Part shown: piece by piece, positions 63,448 through 64,000 of the stretch
Layout: each line of letters starts with the position of its first letter
Position numbering within the stretch: the stretch's first letter is position 1
Assembly: GCF_013304825.1 (NCBI RefSeq)
Contig: NZ_JAAWUO010000008.1
Coordinates: 1 to 64,000, forward strand
From: Blautia schinkii
Lineage (GTDB): Bacteria; Bacillota; Clostridia; Lachnospirales; Lachnospiraceae
DNA: 64,000 bases
Reading direction: 5' to 3'
Made by a program: the position numbers and the translations under genes
Notes under the pieces: model-generated
What the model saw: the letters and a program-made list of their open reading frames with translations, nothing else
Databases searched by the model: none
What the model was told of the DNA's origin: nothing

Positions 63448-64000
63448 ATGAAAAATTTAGTACCTAAGAGGGTGATGGAATATATAGTTATCACATTTGC
63501 AGTTATTCTGATGGATGTGGGAATCTATGTATTCAAATTCCCGAACAACTTTTCTTTCGGAGGAGTTTCGGGTATGGCAGTCGTATTCTCGCATTTTATT
63601 CCGATGACATCTGCGCAGATCAACCTGGTGATCAATCTTATTTTGCTGGTGATCGGGTTTATGATCCTGGGAAAAGATTTTGGCATAAAGACAGCTTATG
63701 TTACAGTTGTATCTTCGCTGCTCCTGAATGTATTCGAGAAGGTTTTTCCTATGGAAAAAGCACTCACAGGGAACATTATGCTGGAGCTGTGCTTCGCGAT
63801 CATCCTTCCGGCACTGGCTGCTGCGATCCTGTTTTTTGAGAATGCCTCAGGCGGCGGTACGGATATTGTTGCGATGATCATTAAAAAGTATTCTACGATG
63901 AATATTTCGGGTGCACTGTTTCTTGTAGACTGTTTCATCGTTGTTGTTTCCTTTATGGTATTTGATATTACCACAGGCCTCTGCTCTGTGCTGGGTCTTA
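63448..64000 (+). CDS. YitT family membrane protein (3' end beyond window)
   Basis: 184 complete codons are visible, and the window ends mid-gene without a stop. It is a multi-helix membrane protein starting MKNLVPKRVMEYIVI, with the YitT blocks FPNNFSFGGVSGMAVV and ENASGGGTDIVAMIIKKY. The C-terminal cytoplasmic DUF2179 domain would lie beyond the edge. AGGAGGGAATTTTTTAT precedes the ATG. The role is unknown, probably a transporter-like protein. Confidence 0.85.
   Translation, partial: MKNLVPKRVMEYIVITFAVILMDVGIYVFKFPNNFSFGGVSGMAVVFSHFIPMTSAQINLVINLILLVIGFMILGKDFGIKTAYVTVVSSLLLNVFEKVFPMEKALTGNIMLELCFAIILPALAAAILFFENASGGGTDIVAMIIKKYSTMNISGALFLVDCFIVVVSFMVFDITTGLCSVLGL

Overview
The window looks like a chromosomal segment of a spore-forming Clostridia member, most likely Lachnospiraceae (Blautia/Ruminococcus-like). 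The reasons are low-to-mid GC, strong AGGAGG ribosome binding sites with frequent GTG starts, sporulation and germination genes (a SipL-like SPOCS/LysM protein and GerA-type receptors), pyruvate formate-lyase with its activase, and an Amadori-product (fructoselysine-type) catabolic cassette. No phage, insertion sequence, CRISPR array or plasmid function was seen. Assignments come from motif and family recognition by eye; no database search was run.

Layout. 1-300: 3' end of a 23S rRNA and a tRNA-Trp. 370-957 (-): ribosomal protein L25/Ctc. 1606-6097: UgpC-A-E-B type ABC importer. 6379-17418: cell-surface glycopolymer cluster with a glycosyl-1-phosphate transferase, a GT2 glycosyltransferase, an acyltransferase-3 membrane protein, a cytidylyltransferase fused to a degenerate Gfo/Idh-like domain, two LicD-family proteins (one lacking the acidic motif), a thiamine-diphosphate enzyme and an SDR. 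17657-19861: rpmG-secE-nusG-rplK-rplA, with two mRNA copies of the 23S L1-binding element. 20145-21122: D-Ala-D-Ala carboxypeptidase. 21205-26317: GntR regulator diverging from frlB-frlD and an amino-acid-type ABC transporter. 26745-29776: pflB-pflA. 29977-32100: GGDEF-REC-HD-GYP protein.

32163-32903 (-): PlsC-type acyltransferase. 33060-35072: PrcB-like lipoprotein and SipL. 35186-36758: ispE and a GntR/FCD regulator. 36871-40058: GerA-type receptor, with the B and C subunits fused into one polypeptide. 40123-41815: small unknown protein, murI, DUF1934. 42624-48748: three polysaccharide deacetylase-like proteins (the first two in tandem) around an exported trigger-factor-like isomerase. 48970-50856: glgB. 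51083-52717 (-): CapA-like protein. 52855-53552: YbgC-like thioesterase and a small Nif11-like protein. 53621-55393 (-): DUF885 metalloprotease. 55497-57459: trxB and a LacI regulator. 57766-63269: mannose-family PTS (IIAB, IIC, IID), GH13 alpha-glucosidase and HAD phosphatase behind a promoter flanked by two LacI-type palindromes. 63448-end: YitT-family protein cut by the window edge.

The most unusual material is the 10-17.4 kb part of the glycopolymer cluster. It encodes a CDP-alditol activation and LicD transfer logic combined with a ThDP enzyme and an SDR, and it carries two proteins whose catalytic motifs have been lost. Other notable items are the duplicated L1 leader elements, the GerAB-GerAC fusion, an extracytoplasmic trigger-factor relative, and the Ser/Asp/Gly/Tyr-rich tails shared by a deacetylase and a CapA protein.
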